A DNA stretch of 64,000 bases from Caproicibacter sp047833665 (GTDB lineage Bacteria > Bacillota > Clostridia > Oscillospirales > Acutalibacteraceae): the NCBI GenBank assembly GCA_047833665.1, contig CP181261.1, positions 930,001-994,000 of the forward strand, read 5' to 3'. This document shows, in pieces, positions 33,612 through 43,121 of this stretch (its first letter is position 1; every line of letters begins with the position of its first letter). The translations under genes were made by a program, and so were the position numbers. The notes under the pieces were generated by a model. The model had not been told where the DNA came from and did not search any database. It worked only from the letters and a program-made list of their open reading frames with translations.

Positions 33612-34646
33612 CTAAATTCGCTTGATGCAGTTTTTATTTAATATTTCAACACTTAGCACTGTATTTGCAAATGGTTTGTATAAATGTTCTATCCTATCTA
33701 GTAATTTGCGGACTGCAATTTGTCCCATTTCTTCTTTATGTACATTGACAGTAGCCAATTTAGGCATAAGAGAATTAGACGAGACTGCATTGTCAAACCC
33801 TGTTACTGTAATATCATCCGGTACATTATAATTTAGTTGCTTGAGAGCATAGATTAACTGTATAGCGGCTTCGTCATTTGAGCATACGAAAGCCTGAGGA
33901 ATCTGTTGCAGAGATTTTATTTTTTGAACGATTTTTATTGTATCGTGCTGTATGATGCTGTTTTCAATATCATTTAATACCGAAAATTGTAGTATATAAT
34001 TAACAAATTGGATGCTGTTTCTTATAAATGACATAGAATGTACTGCTTGGCAATAACCGAAAAAGCGCTCTTTAATACTCATTGAATAATCCAAATCGCC
34101 CAAAAAACCAATACGCCTATATCCGCGTTCTATGAGCAGTTGGGTCATTTGATAACTGCCTAATTTATTATCAGATAATACACAGTCAACAGGTACACAC
34201 ATGGAGCTATGGTCAACCAAAATGATTGGTATAGAGTATTTTTTTAATTCCACTAAATAGTCATCGCTAATTTGGCCAATGGAAATAATCCCGCAAACTC
34301 TTTTCGACTTAATGCACTCCGGGATTTCCCATAGCTGATCCCAAAAATTAATGAGTACATCATATCCCTTTTTTTTGGCCTCTTGCTCTACGCCTAACAG
34401 AACCTTTGCATAAAAAGTAGAATTTCTGAAATATTGTTTCTTTATCAAAATACATATATTTTTATTTGCAATTACATTTGTGTACTTCTTTTTGCCGTTA
34501 AAATATCCCATTTGTTCTGCTGCATCAATGATGCGGTTTCTTGTCTCATTACTTACACCGCTTTTATTGTTTAATGCAAGAGACACGGCATTAATTGATA
34601 CATTGAGCCGGCGTGCAATATCTTTCATAGTCACTTTCTTTTTCAT
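33612..34646 (-). CDS. LacI-family transcriptional regulator of the sugar locus
   Basis: The 344 residues begin with the LacI helix-turn-helix (VTMKDIARRLNVSINAVSLA then LNNKSGVSNETRNRIIDAAE) and continue as a periplasmic-binding-protein-like ligand domain (GIISIGQISDDYLVELKKYS; FLGDLDYSMSIKERFFGY; ITVTGFDNAVSSNSLMPKLA). GGAAG lies 7 nt before the ATG. It is encoded downstream of and in line with the GH130 and ABC genes, so it is the local regulator, probably responding to the imported sugar. No operator could be matched confidently. Confidence 0.9.
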   Translation of the reverse strand: MKKKVTMKDIARRLNVSINAVSLALNNKSGVSNETRNRIIDAAEQMGYFNGKKKYTNVIANKNICILIKKQYFRNSTFYAKVLLGVEQEAKKKGYDVLINFWDQLWEIPECIKSKRVCGIISIGQISDDYLVELKKYSIPIILVDHSSMCVPVDCVLSDNKLGSYQMTQLLIERGYRRIGFLGDLDYSMSIKERFFGYCQAVHSMSFIRNSIQFVNYILQFSVLNDIENSIIQHDTIKIVQKIKSLQQIPQAFVCSNDEAAIQLIYALKQLNYNVPDDITVTGFDNAVSSNSLMPKLATVNVHKEEMGQIAVRKLLDRIEHLYKPFANTVLSVEILNKNCIKRI

Positions 34647-34688
34647 GACACACTTCCACCCAGTACAATTTGATATTTTAAGGCTATA

Positions 34689-34722
34689 AAAAGCCGCTCT
34701 CTATGAAAGAGGGGTGGCACGT
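34689..34722 (-). terminator. Possible terminator after the GH130 gene
   Basis: On the minus strand GCCACCCCTCT and AGAGCGGC form an imperfect stem followed by TTTTT. Confidence 0.5.
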
Positions 34723-34758
34723 CATTGTGAAACTTTCGCAATTGGTATTGTTATTGTA

Positions 34759-35814
34759 TCAAAGACGTAAAGCATCAAAAATCTCTTTTAGCGATATGTC
34801 TGCCCGGCAAATTTTATCATCAGCAGCACCATAGTATATGGTAACGTTGTCGTTGTCAATACAGCATCCGCATGCAAATACAGCATTTCCAAAATATCCG
34901 TTCGTTTCATATGGCTGAGTTGGCTCCAGTATGGGGTCTTTTGTTTTGGCAATGATTTTCCATGGATGTATTTTATCAAGGAGCATAGCCCCCAAGCAAT
35001 AACGCCCTTGTGCATTTGCCGCGTGATAAATCTCTATCCAGCCTTTGTCTGTTTTAAAAGGTACAGCACCTGCGCCAATACGTTCGCATTCCCATCCTTC
35101 ATTGGAAGTGCTGCAAAAATGTTTTTGATTACCCCAATGGATTAGGTCGGGGGATTCGCTAATCCACATATCGCGTGAGTTGAATTCTCCGCTGCTCGGT
35201 CTGTTTAAGGCGTAATACATTCCTTCTATTTTTTCAGGAAATATTACAGTGTCTTTATTGTCCGGTGCAAAAATAATTCCGAGCCTTTTATATTCTTTAA
35301 AATCTTCTGTGCTGATAAGCCCGACAGCGGGGCCGCTGTGGCTTACTGCTGTATAGCAGATATAATACGTATTGTCGATTTGCGTTATTCTTGGATCTTC
35401 AATGCCCCAGCTTTCTTCTTTTGTTTCAGGCCAAATGAAAGGTTTTTCATCTATTTTAAATTGGAAACCATCTTTAGAACGTGCAAGCCTCAAGTGTGAA
35501 AATGAAGTTAAATATTTGATTTTTGGTCCGCTGCGCGTATTTGTTGTGATAACCCGTGGGTCTGAAAAATTCAAATTTGAATCTTTGGTATTTTTAATGG
35601 TTACAATACTGATATCTTTTTTACCCATATTCATAACAGGAATATTGATATCACCTTGACTGCTCGCTGCCGATTCGGAAACTCGGCAGAGCAAAAGAAT
35701 TTCATCTTGATATTTGCAGACACCACAGTTAAAAACGCCGTCTACTTTTAAATTGCTATGACTTGGAATTACATCTTCTTTTGTAATGATAGGGTTATTT
35801 GCGTATTTTACCAT
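34759..35814 (-). CDS. GH130-family beta-mannoside phosphorylase-like enzyme
   Basis: This 351-residue five-bladed beta-propeller enzyme shows the GH130 signatures: NPIITKEDVIPSHSNLKVDG, VFNCGVCKYQDEILLLCRVS, WGIEDPRITQIDNTYYICYT (with the presumed general acid Asp), and IEIYHAANAQGRYCLGAMLL. Family members phosphorolyse beta-linked mannosides, releasing mannose-1-phosphate in the cytoplasm. The absence of a signal peptide and the neighbouring importer fit this. The exact linkage cannot be read from sequence. AGGGAGA lies 8 nt before the ATG. Confidence 0.85.
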   Translation of the reverse strand: MVKYANNPIITKEDVIPSHSNLKVDGVFNCGVCKYQDEILLLCRVSESAASSQGDINIPVMNMGKKDISIVTIKNTKDSNLNFSDPRVITTNTRSGPKIKYLTSFSHLRLARSKDGFQFKIDEKPFIWPETKEESWGIEDPRITQIDNTYYICYTAVSHSGPAVGLISTEDFKEYKRLGIIFAPDNKDTVIFPEKIEGMYYALNRPSSGEFNSRDMWISESPDLIHWGNQKHFCSTSNEGWECERIGAGAVPFKTDKGWIEIYHAANAQGRYCLGAMLLDKIHPWKIIAKTKDPILEPTQPYETNGYFGNAVFACGCCIDNDNVTIYYGAADDKICRADISLKEIFDALRL

Positions 35815-35851
35815 CTTTTATTCTCCCTCTCACATTCAGTTACTTGCTATT

Positions 35852-36836
35852 TTATTTCAGCATAAAGCTAATGCCTTCTTTAAAATATTTCGAGGCACAC
35901 AAAAACATTATAATAATCGGCAAGGTAAGCAGTACAGAGGCTGCATATAATGGACCCGGGAAATTTCCCATTGCTTTAAATTGCGTTGTAATCAGTACGT
36001 TTAATGTTTGCATTTTAATATCCGGTGAAACAAGCATATCCCACATTAGCTCATTCCATCGCGTCATAAACATGGATAATAATCGGCAAAAGCAGTACAG
36101 AGGCTGCATATAATGGACCCGGGAAATTTCCCATTGCTTTAAATTGCGTTGTAATCAGTACGTTTAATGTTTGCATTTTAATATCCGGTGAAACAAGCAT
36201 ATCCCACATTAGCTCATTCCATCGCGTCATAAACATGGATAAAAACACAATCATGGTGACGGATTTTGTCATTGGCATAGCAATTTTGACTATCATTCCC
36301 AATTCGCTGATGCCGTCAATCTTAGCTGCCTCAAAAATTTCATCCGGGAGAGTCTTAAAATAATTGATATACATAAATATCGCCCATGTTGATATACACA
36401 GGGGCAAAATCATTCCCAAATAGCTATTTGCCAAAGGCTTTATAAGTATGTACCGTGGGACGAGCAGAATGACAACGGGAAAGAACATTTGAAATATCAG
36501 AGAATAATAAATGATTTTTTTGCCCTTAAAATTCAGTTTCGTTAAAGAATAGCCAACACTTAAGCCAACCAGTACGGAAATTAAAGCCGTAGGCAATGAA
36601 ACGACAATAGAATTAAAGAGTGATCTAATCCACATAAACATATTGGATGGATCATCTGTATTGATTAAGTATTTATAGCTTCTTAATGTGGGGCGGGCAA
36701 CGAATGTTTTATCCACTAAATCCCACGGCATGAACGATTGTATTAGCATATAGACAAGCGGGAATAACGAGAGAGTTAATAATAGCAATACAATAACCGT
36801 AATAAAGACGGTGGTTATTTTCGATCTTTTTATCAT
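35852..36836 (-). pseudogene. Sugar ABC permease (MalG type), 3' end broken by a tandem duplication
   Basis: From the ATG at 36836 (GGGGGGAG upstream) the protein has the six-helix MalG fold with the EAA loop EIFEAAKIDGISELGMIVKI. After FPGPLYAASVLL a duplicated 164-167-bp segment (36078-36241 and 35911-36077) shifts the frame, so translation ends at 36051 with LPIIIHVYDAME. The undamaged ending (TLPIIIMFLCASKYFKEGIS, FMLK) is still present in the second copy, ending at 35852. The product lacks most of its last helix, so activity is doubtful. Confidence 0.85.
35911..36241. repeat. Tandem duplication in the permease gene
   Basis: Two direct copies: 35911-36077 (167 bp) and 36078-36241 (164 bp). 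They differ by a 3-bp gap near the left edge (GGCAAGGTAAGC against GGCAAAAGC). The non-triplet length shifts the permease frame. Confidence 0.92.
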
Positions 36837-36853
36837 AATAAATTGCTCCCCCC

Positions 36854-37750
36854 TTAACAACCGAATTTTTTATTTAACTTATTCATCACTACTGTTATTA
36901 ATTGTATCACTACAAAAATCTGTACAGCATTTGCAATCGCAATTGCAGCACCTTGTCCGGACTCGAAATTCGTAAATGATGTTTTATAAATTTCCAATAG
37001 CCATGTAGTGGTTGCATGGTTTGGCCCGCCGCCTGTGAGCAAGAAAGGCTCTGTATAAATACCGAACGAAAGGCCGGCTGCCAGCACGATAACCGTTGTT
37101 AAAGTTGGCAAAATAATCGGCAGCGTTATATGGATTAATTTATGCCATCCATAAGAACCATCCAACGCGCAGGCCTCGTTAACTTCCGGGCTTATGCTTT
37201 CAATGGCAGACAGCAAAAACAGTGCATAATATCCCGACATTTTCCAAACGATTATTAATACGATAATCCAAAAGGCGGAATGAGGGTTTTGAAACCAATC
37301 GATGTCTATATTATACCTTTGCCTTAAAAATACATTTAAAGACGAGTTATAGCTGAAAAGGAATCGAACGATAACAGATGTTGCAACTCCGGATGTTAAA
37401 TATGGAATAAAAAATAATACAGCCACAATCCCTTTTATTTTATCCGGTAAGCTTGATACCAAAAGTGCGAGGATAAGTGCCACAATAAAGCATAGTATCA
37501 CAATTGGAACTAAATAGCGAAAAGAATTGATAAATGCCGCTCGCACACTGCTGTCCGTAAATAAATTTTTAAAGTTTTGGATGCCTACGAAAGTTTTATT
37601 CGGAGATATCATATTCCAGTTCAAAGTGGAAAGCCAAATTGCCCATATGAGGGGTATCAAAAAAAACACAATGGAGTACACAATAAAAGGCAGATTTAAT
37701 AGCCATCCGGAAAGGGTTTCCTTTCTATTGTTCAATATTATTTTTTTCAT
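36854..37750 (-). CDS. Sugar ABC permease (MalF type)
   Basis: This 298-residue inner-membrane subunit has about six membrane segments and the EAA loop EVNEACALDGSYGWHKLIHI, TLPIILPTLT that docks to the ATPase. It pairs with the MalG-type gene 17 nt downstream and the binding protein upstream. AAAGGGTGA precedes the ATG. No ATPase gene lies in the cluster; a shared MsmX-like ATPase is expected elsewhere. Confidence 0.92.
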   Translation of the reverse strand: MKKIILNNRKETLSGWLLNLPFIVYSIVFFLIPLIWAIWLSTLNWNMISPNKTFVGIQNFKNLFTDSSVRAAFINSFRYLVPIVILCFIVALILALLVSSLPDKIKGIVAVLFFIPYLTSGVATSVIVRFLFSYNSSLNVFLRQRYNIDIDWFQNPHSAFWIIVLIIVWKMSGYYALFLLSAIESISPEVNEACALDGSYGWHKLIHITLPIILPTLTTVIVLAAGLSFGIYTEPFLLTGGGPNHATTTWLLEIYKTSFTNFESGQGAAIAIANAVQIFVVIQLITVVMNKLNKKFGC

Positions 37751-37865
37751 ATAAATTCACCCTTTACTGGCAAAGATGACAGGACAATTTAAATGAGAGA
37801 AATCAAATATATTCAAGGATTATTAGATATATCAATCTTTTTTGGCGGTGAATTGTTGTAAATAT

Positions 37866-37910
37866 TATCTAAGAACCTCCTTTGTTTGCACAACCGGAGG
37901 TTCTTAGATA
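37866..37910 (-). promoter_or_regulatory. Intergenic hairpin between binding protein and permease genes
   Basis: A perfect 15-bp inverted repeat (37866-37880 with 37896-37910; arm TATCTAAGAACCTCC) has a 15-nt loop and no T-run. Hairpins here usually protect the upstream binding-protein mRNA or reduce read-through, giving excess binding protein (inference). Confidence 0.75.
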
Positions 37911-37927
37911 GGACCTATAATTTCGTT

Positions 37928-39340
37928 TTAGCTTAAATTCCCCGCCGATTTCATCGCTTCAAATGCTGCGTCTACATATTCAGAGGCGTCCGGAGCGTTC
38001 AGCGGAGGCTGCTCTTTTGCCTTTTCAATATAGGGGCAAATTCCCTCTTCGCCTAATTTTGTCTGTATATCCGTTATCTTATCCGATGCCATGCATGGAA
38101 TACTATATTTTGAATATTCTACAAGGTCTTTCAGTGCCGGATGGCTGTCAATGACTTGCGCAAATGCATCATTGTCTGCAATATCGCCGCGTACAGGCAG
38201 CATCGTAGTTGCTTTTAGCCAGTCTACGTCTGTCTGGGTGCAGTTTTCATCACTGTAAACCCATTTTATAAATGCGACGGCACCATTATGCTGGTCTTCA
38301 GTAATATTACTGTTTTTGTAAAGCACAATGCCTTTGGAATCACCAAAGTTATATGGAGTATCTCCTTCATTTTTTACAAGGGATGGACCGTAAACATAGT
38401 CCCCGTCCATGCCATATGATTTACCGGCTTCCTCTAAAGCTTGAATTTCCCATGGAGCACTTGGGCTCAGCAGTACAGGTGTGGTTTCGCCGGTCCATAA
38501 ATCCGTCACTTCGCTGGTTTGTATGGTGTTTCCAAATTTTCCGAACAGTTCAAATGTGTCAATCGTTCCTTCGCGGTCCAAAGTGAGTTTGTCATTCTCT
38601 ACCCAAGACGTTTTGCCGGTTAACGCCATGTAAGACATTTGGAAATCGAACCATCTTTCCCACCATTGATCTGCGCGGACCAAAGCAGGACGATATAATG
38701 TGTGCGTAACACCAATGGCAGAGAGTTCTTTTCGCTTTTCTGTAAAAGCTTTTAAAACATTCTCTAAGTCCTCAACTGTCTGCGGTACTTGTGTAAAGCC
38801 GAGTGCTTTCAGTGCTTTAGCATTCCATTGCCAAGTGATGGGGTTAACGTATTCAGGAATTACATATTGTTTTGAATCGATTTCCCAACCTTTTATGATA
38901 TCTTCTATCTTTTTTTCAGATACAATATCTTTAAACCAATCTTCGTCCTGCAAATCATAAATTACGCCCGATTGTGCCAGAGTTGCTGCAAAGCTGCGGC
39001 TGATATTTTCAGAAATTGCAGGTGCGGTTCCTGTAACAATGGAATTTTGTATACCTGCTTCTGAAGAAGGTGATTCCGGCATTTGCTGCACTTTTACTTG
39101 AATCGTTTTACCGTTGTAGTCAATTTTTTGTTTGTTAAATTCCTCTGCCTTATCAACCCAAAAATCGTATTGGACTTTTTGCGGTGCAGACCAAAAATTA
39201 ACGGTGATTGTTTCTCCGGATGCTTGCTCTGCGGCCGAATCCGAATCACTGCTGTTGCTGCTGTCAGCAGATTGGCATCCTAGTAAAGCCATGGATAAAA
39301 TGAGACAAGCCAAAAGCGAACTTAGAAATCTTTTCATCAT
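37928..39340 (-). CDS. Extracellular sugar-binding lipoprotein of an ABC importer
   Basis: The 470 residues have a lipoprotein signal (LACLILSMALLGCQS; lipobox LLGC, Cys near residue 22), a Ser/Asp linker, then a family-1 solute-binding fold (ETITVNFWSAPQKVQYDFWV; VYGPSLVKNEGDTPYNFGDS; GAVAFIKWVYSDENCTQ). It captures the sugar outside the membrane and hands it to the MalF/MalG pair. GGGAGG lies 5 nt before the first of two ATG codons. It is the first gene of the leftward operon binding protein-malF-malG-GH130-lacI. Confidence 0.92.
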   Translation of the reverse strand: MMKRFLSSLLACLILSMALLGCQSADSSNSSDSDSAAEQASGETITVNFWSAPQKVQYDFWVDKAEEFNKQKIDYNGKTIQVKVQQMPESPSSEAGIQNSIVTGTAPAISENISRSFAATLAQSGVIYDLQDEDWFKDIVSEKKIEDIIKGWEIDSKQYVIPEYVNPITWQWNAKALKALGFTQVPQTVEDLENVLKAFTEKRKELSAIGVTHTLYRPALVRADQWWERWFDFQMSYMALTGKTSWVENDKLTLDREGTIDTFELFGKFGNTIQTSEVTDLWTGETTPVLLSPSAPWEIQALEEAGKSYGMDGDYVYGPSLVKNEGDTPYNFGDSKGIVLYKNSNITEDQHNGAVAFIKWVYSDENCTQTDVDWLKATTMLPVRGDIADNDAFAQVIDSHPALKDLVEYSKYSIPCMASDKITDIQTKLGEEGICPYIEKAKEQPPLNAPDASEYVDAAFEAMKSAGNLS

Positions 39341-39961
39341 GAAAACCTCCCGTAATTAATAGTATTGAAATGATCCTATAGCAAACCTGTCTAATGGGTT
39401 GTGCATTTATTAGACAAGCAGTTGCCATACAAATAATTACTGGGAACCCAAGAGAAAGTTGTGAATCGGTAAATTCACAACCATTGCACGATATTCAGTT
39501 TGACTACCGCATATTACCGCATATAAAGTTTGCGATATACGGTTTTGGTGTTAAATTGAATTCGTGCAAATTAATTCCATGCCAAACAAATGATGCTGCA
39601 ACAAGGCGCAAATATATGCAAGCAATTTGTCAGCTTTGGCAGAAACATGCAAAAATGATCTGCTTTCTAAAAACAGCAATCTTCCAATAAATTGGTAGCA
39701 TATAGAACTTTCTAAATAGGAATTTCAGACCGCTTTGGCTGAAGAACTTCTATTCACAAAACGTTAAACAAAGAACCTTTTTACAGTTATCTGCCGATAT
39801 TTGCGCCGTGTTACAACTTAAGCTGTTTACAAACTAACTTGTGGCTTGCGAAATTTGTGTGTTGCTGTGCATTACGTATAGAGATAATGCTGCCGAATCT
39901 TGCCAACAATGACACAGCTATTTAATGCTTTTTAATGCAGAATGAAATTATTTGCGCAGTG
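39341..39961. other. Long intergenic stretch upstream of the binding-protein gene
   Basis: About 620 bp without a supported gene. A 98-codon plus-strand frame (39394-39690) has no ribosome binding site and atypical composition. The operon promoter must lie in the part nearest 39340, but no consensus pair stands out. Confidence 0.4.
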
Positions 39962-40915
39962 CTATGGAACAAAGAAGCGATCAAAATATAAAAACGGATC
40001 TAAAATGGAAATGCAATGTGCTTCAGCGTCTCCGACTCCGCAATACAGTTTAGCCGTACCATTTCCGGACCGAACGATGCCGCCGCTGAAGACAACATCT
40101 TCTAAACTTTTTCTTTTGCTTTGGCCGTTTTCAAAATTGTTTCGTGTTGCTATTATTTTCATGGGAGAATAATTTCCGCTGTTTACATCGTATACAAAGC
40201 AAGAAGAATAATAATGCACATTATTTTCTTGGTCGTATTTAGCAATATGTGAGAGTACTCCTACTTTGCCATTTTCAAGGATATACAGGCCATTAACGCC
40301 GCCCCATTCCTCTTTGATAAATTGCTTGTCCAAAATCCGGGCGGACAAAATCGTTTGGGTGTTTAGCTCGTTTAATGAGTCTATAATTTTGAATCCTATT
40401 CTGCCCCTGCTTCCGTCTATTCCCTGCGGCCTTGTCGCAACAAGAATTTTTTTGTTGGGCAGTTCTAAAAGACGTATATCTTTCATTTTTTCTGGCCCTT
40501 GAGCAAATTTCTCAAATTTGTGAGGAGCACTTTCACGGTAAAAAACTGTGCGATATGTAACGATATGTCCGTCTTTTACATCTTTGTCAATCTCAACACC
40601 GCCTATGATTAATGTACCATCTATGTAGCAGTAAAATGGATCCTGCAGATGCTTTAAAGGGGTATATTGGGTATCTAATTTCCAAATACCTTTATCATTT
40701 ACAAAAAAGGCTGTATCACTGTCTTCCGTATCTCTTGGTTCCACTCTGCCCAAAAGAATTTGTTTGCCTTTGTGAAAAAACGGAGCGGAAATATTGTAGA
40801 TATCTCTATTATCATTATCATTAAGAAGCATGGGGAGTCTGGTGTTCGTTTGTTTCGCCTTAAGATACGGAAATTCCTTGATTAGTTGATCACAAGTTCT
40901 GATTGTTGTAGACAT
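39962..40915 (-). CDS. DUF1861-family protein (five-bladed beta-propeller)
   Basis: This 317-residue cytoplasmic protein related to the GH43/GH130 propeller clan shows the family stretches RDIYNISAPFFHKGKQILLG RVEPRDTEDSD split around residue 50, KHLQDPFYCYIDGTLIIGGV, and KSLEDVVFSGGIVRSGNG. ATG 40915 fits GGAGTG upstream better than the GTG at 40927. DUF1861 genes recur beside GH130 and sugar importers, suggesting a role on the same mannoside or glucoside, but the activity is uncharacterised. Confidence 0.72.
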   Translation of the reverse strand: MSTTIRTCDQLIKEFPYLKAKQTNTRLPMLLNDNDNRDIYNISAPFFHKGKQILLGRVEPRDTEDSDTAFFVNDKGIWKLDTQYTPLKHLQDPFYCYIDGTLIIGGVEIDKDVKDGHIVTYRTVFYRESAPHKFEKFAQGPEKMKDIRLLELPNKKILVATRPQGIDGSRGRIGFKIIDSLNELNTQTILSARILDKQFIKEEWGGVNGLYILENGKVGVLSHIAKYDQENNVHYYSSCFVYDVNSGNYSPMKIIATRNNFENGQSKRKSLEDVVFSGGIVRSGNGTAKLYCGVGDAEAHCISILDPFLYFDRFFVP

Positions 40916-41281
40916 TTGTATATACACTCCAACACTGTATTGGTAGTACGATGGGGAATATAAAAGTAGTACATATATTCTTTACTATTAAAATACCACT
41001 AATAGTACTTGAATTCAATCACTTTTTACTTTAATTTTTAAATTTAGATAAAATTTTGCTTATTTATAGTCGATTTAATCTGCAAATATTATGCAATTTG
41101 TAAAATTGAATTACAGATTGTCAAACTGACACCTTTCACTTTGATACTTGTGAATAAAAAAGCCCAAAGTTTCAATAGCTATTTCAGAAAGCGGACTTTG
41201 ATCCATAAATTTTTTATCAAAAAGCAGATTTTTTGATGTATAATGTATCAAAAAGCATGAAGAGAGGAAGATGATTGCTTG
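40916..41281. promoter_or_regulatory. Divergent promoter region with inverted repeat over a -10 element
   Basis: TTTTTGAT (41230-41237) and ATCAAAAA (41247-41254) flank TATAAT (41239-41244), placing a candidate operator directly over the GH13 gene's promoter. Three TAGTAC copies (about 40945-41005) lie on the side of the DUF1861 gene. No gene is present. Confidence 0.55.
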
Positions 41282-42949
41282 ATGACAAGAAATTGGTGGA
41301 AGGAAAGCGTTATATATGAAATTTATCCAAGGAGCTTTATGGACAGCAACGGCGACGGCATAGGAGATTTAAACGGTATTATTCAAAAACTGGATTATCT
41401 GAAAGATTTAGGCATTGATGTCATTTGGCTGTGTCCCATTTATGATTCCCCTAACGCAGACAATGGCTATGATATAAGGGATTACAGAAAAATAATGGCA
41501 GAGTTCGGCACGATGGAAGATTTTTACCGACTCCTTGCCTGCGCACATGCAAAAGGCATCAGAATTGTTATGGATTTGGTAGTCAATCATACATCGGACG
41601 AACACGAATTTTTTCAAAAGAGCAAACAAACTCCTGAAAATGAATACCGCGACTATTATATATGGCGCGAAGGCAAAAATGGAAAAGAGCCCAACAACTG
41701 GGGCTCTACATTTGGCGGTTCGGCATGGAAATATGAAAAATCAGTGGGGAAGTACTATCTGCATTTATTTGCAGAAAAACAGCCAGATTTAAACTGGGAA
41801 AATGAAAAAGTGCGCAATCAAATTTACGATATGATGAAATGGTGGCTTGATAAGGGAATTGACGGTTTCCGTATGGATGTGATCAACTGCATTTCAAAAG
41901 ATCAGAGTTTTCCGGACGGCCCAAAACTTCCCGGCAGTCAATATGCTTCAAGCTTTCCATATGTGGCCAACAGGCCGCGTGTGCATGAGTTTTTGCAGGA
42001 AATGAACAGAAAAGTTTTAAGTCATTATGACATCATGACAGTCGGCGAGACTGGCGGAGTTACGACGGAAGAGGCTATCAAATATACGGCTGAAGACCGC
42101 CATGAACTTAATATGGTATTTCAGTTTGAACATATCGATTTAGGTATGAATGAAAATGGAAAATGGAACGATATACCTGTGCCGATTGACCAGTTTAAAA
42201 AAATTATCACTAAATGGCAAACCGAACTGAACGGAAGAGCATGGAACAGCCTGTTCCTGAGCAATCATGATCAAGCGCGGCAGGTGTCGCGATTTGGTGA
42301 TGACGGAAAATATCGTGTGGAGTCCGCCAAACTTCTCGGCACTCTGCTGCACACGCTGCAAGGCACGCCTTTTATCTATCAGGGCGAAGAACTCGGCATG
42401 ACGAATGTTAAATTTGACTCTATAGAGGATTACCGCGATATCGAAACGCTTAACGTTTATAGGGAATTTACAGAACGCAACCCTAATTCAAAAGATGAAA
42501 TCATGCGTTATATCCATCAAAGAAGCCGGGATAATGCCCGCACGCCTATGCAGTGGAGCAATTCCGCCAATGCAGGTTTTACGAGCGGTAAACCGTGGAT
42601 TAAAGTTAATCCAAATTATACTCAAATAAATGTGCAAGATGAGCTAAAGGACAAAAATTCTGTTTTGAACTATTATAAAAAACTGATTCGCTTGCGCAAA
42701 CAGTACGAAGTAATTATTTATGGTGATTTTGAAGTTGTAAAAGATGAAGGTCCTTTGTATTGCTATCGGCGGACTTTAGACGATGAAAAACTGCTTGTGC
42801 TTTTAAATTTCAGTGCAGATGAAACGGAATTGACGCTTGCTGATAATATCGTTCCCCGAAAAATGCTTATTGGCAATTATACGGATTCATCAGAAGAATT
42901 GCCCAAAACTTTAAAGCCGTATGAGGCACGCGTATATTTACTCAAATAA
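41282..42949 (+). CDS. malL: GH13 alpha-glucosidase (oligo-1,6-glucosidase type)
   Basis: This 555-residue cytoplasmic enzyme hydrolyses short alpha-glucosides. The (beta/alpha)8 core shows WWKESVIYEIYPRSFMDSNG, DLVVNHTSDEH, the nucleophile Asp in DGFRMDVINCISK, the acid/base Glu in MTVGETGG and the transition-state Asp in LSNHDQAR. The Val after the nucleophile (MDVIN) is the feature associated with alpha-1,6 activity. ATG 41282 was chosen over the TTG three bases upstream. It is transcribed away from the DUF1861 gene in the same sugar locus. Confidence 0.9.
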   Translation: MTRNWWKESVIYEIYPRSFMDSNGDGIGDLNGIIQKLDYLKDLGIDVIWLCPIYDSPNADNGYDIRDYRKIMAEFGTMEDFYRLLACAHAKGIRIVMDLVVNHTSDEHEFFQKSKQTPENEYRDYYIWREGKNGKEPNNWGSTFGGSAWKYEKSVGKYYLHLFAEKQPDLNWENEKVRNQIYDMMKWWLDKGIDGFRMDVINCISKDQSFPDGPKLPGSQYASSFPYVANRPRVHEFLQEMNRKVLSHYDIMTVGETGGVTTEEAIKYTAEDRHELNMVFQFEHIDLGMNENGKWNDIPVPIDQFKKIITKWQTELNGRAWNSLFLSNHDQARQVSRFGDDGKYRVESAKLLGTLLHTLQGTPFIYQGEELGMTNVKFDSIEDYRDIETLNVYREFTERNPNSKDEIMRYIHQRSRDNARTPMQWSNSANAGFTSGKPWIKVNPNYTQINVQDELKDKNSVLNYYKKLIRLRKQYEVIIYGDFEVVKDEGPLYCYRRTLDDEKLLVLLNFSADETELTLADNIVPRKMLIGNYTDSSEELPKTLKPYEARVYLLK

Positions 42950-43121
42950 ATAAGTAAAGATTTATTGGGCAGGAGGGGAGGGCAAAAGGTTCAGCAGAAA
43001 ATGAGTGCTCTTTGCATGCTGCCGCGCGGATTTGTTCAAATAAATTTAAAACAGGTGATTTTTATTTCTTATTATGATATAATATTACATATTATCCTAT
43101 GAGAAATATGGGGATGGCAGC

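Noticed and set aside
39394..39690. 98-codon plus-strand frame in the long intergenic region
   Set aside because: No ribosome binding site, no motif, low-complexity-free but atypical composition; not supportable as a gene.
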